From: Nitrospira sp.
Lineage (GTDB): Bacteria > Nitrospirota > Nitrospiria > Nitrospirales > Nitrospiraceae
NCBI GenBank assembly: GCA_019636875.1
Contig: JAHBWR010000028.1
Coordinates: forward strand, 1 to 33,972
Direction: 5' to 3'
Length of the DNA: 33,972 nt
In this document: positions 33,835 to 33,972 of the stretch, one piece after another
Position numbering within the stretch: position 1 is the stretch's first letter
Layout of the letters: each line of letters begins with the position of its first letter
Made by a program: the position numbers and the translations under genes
Notes under the pieces: generated by a model
Told to the model about the DNA's origin: nothing
Database searches by the model: none
What the model saw: only the letters and a program-made list of their open reading frames with translations

Positions 33835-33910
33835 CCTATCCATGATCCTGCGGGATAGGCGACAGCGGAGTAGCTGATGTGTCCTATCCAATCGCTGAAG
33901 CGCGGGATAG
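33835..33910. repeat. Two CCTATCC...GGGATAG inverted-repeat units
   Basis: CCTATCC at 33835-33841 pairs with GGGATAGG at 33852-33859, and CCTATCC at 33883-33889 pairs with GGGATAG at 33904-33910. The left arms are 48 bp apart. They lie just upstream of the lipoprotein gene's likely -10 and may be operators. Confidence 0.45.
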
Positions 33911-33972
33911 AATGGTACGATCGATCACCGATGCCAAAATGGTCGTGGCGAGGGCAGATATGGCCGCCTTGG

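Overview
The window reads as about 34 kb of a chromosome from a Gram-negative (diderm) bacterium with moderate GC content. The gene mix includes secreted proteins, lipoproteins, an outer-membrane barrel, a secreted animal-type haem peroxidase and a lysine/aminoadipate gene set beside prfC, accA and dnaE. I infer a Nitrospira-like member of Nitrospirota. That is a judgement from gene content, because no rRNA is present to settle it. I saw no tRNA, rRNA, CRISPR array or insertion sequence.

Region 1 (about 0.5-7.2 kb) is the most unusual part. A sigma-54 activator (AAA+ plus Fis-type HTH, no receiver domain) is followed by a gene-poor kilobase holding a 29-bp palindrome and a possible -24/-12 promoter. 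Next come a large secreted Asn/Asp/Thr/Lys-repeat plus Gly-rich protein, a small secreted protein, a periplasmic C39-type peptidase, another secreted protein and an outer-membrane beta-barrel. The layout resembles the Fap functional-amyloid system (fibre proteins, FapD C39 peptidase, FapE, FapF pore), but the fibre candidate has quite different repeats. The three secreted proteins share a C-terminal Q-N-S/T motif region. Two of them carry a matching L-D-x-x-R-G-G motif, the kind of site C39 peptidases cut. I propose a Fap-like export and assembly system under sigma-54 control.

Region 2 (7.4-11.9 kb) holds a hypothetical protein, a secreted YD/RHS-like repeat protein, an L7/L12 C-terminal-domain protein with a membrane tail, a two-helix membrane protein, a hemerythrin-domain protein and release factor 3 (prfC). 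Region 3 (11.9-16.5 kb, minus strand) holds a saccharopine-dehydrogenase-like enzyme, an ALDH7-type aminoadipate-semialdehyde dehydrogenase and a VOC protein. These form a tight operon that fits lysine/aminoadipate metabolism. Upstream lie a small unknown gene and an AraC regulator divergent from a methyltransferase.

Region 4 (17.5-24.1 kb) holds a periplasmic beta-propeller, a YajD-like HNH nuclease, a parallel beta-helix protein, an aldo/keto reductase, a DUF488 protein, a 50-residue membrane protein, 3-methyladenine glycosylase I, an ArsI/CadI-like VOC enzyme and a SigZ-like sigma factor. Region 5 (24.1-34 kb) holds the secreted haem peroxidase, a coiled-coil lipoprotein, a ferritin-like protein, accA, dnaE and a terminal lipoprotein. 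Several genes (prfC, the saccharopine-dehydrogenase-like gene, dnaE, the ferritin-like gene, the last lipoprotein) have a -10-like hexamer just before the start codon and no Shine-Dalgarno, which suggests leaderless transcripts.
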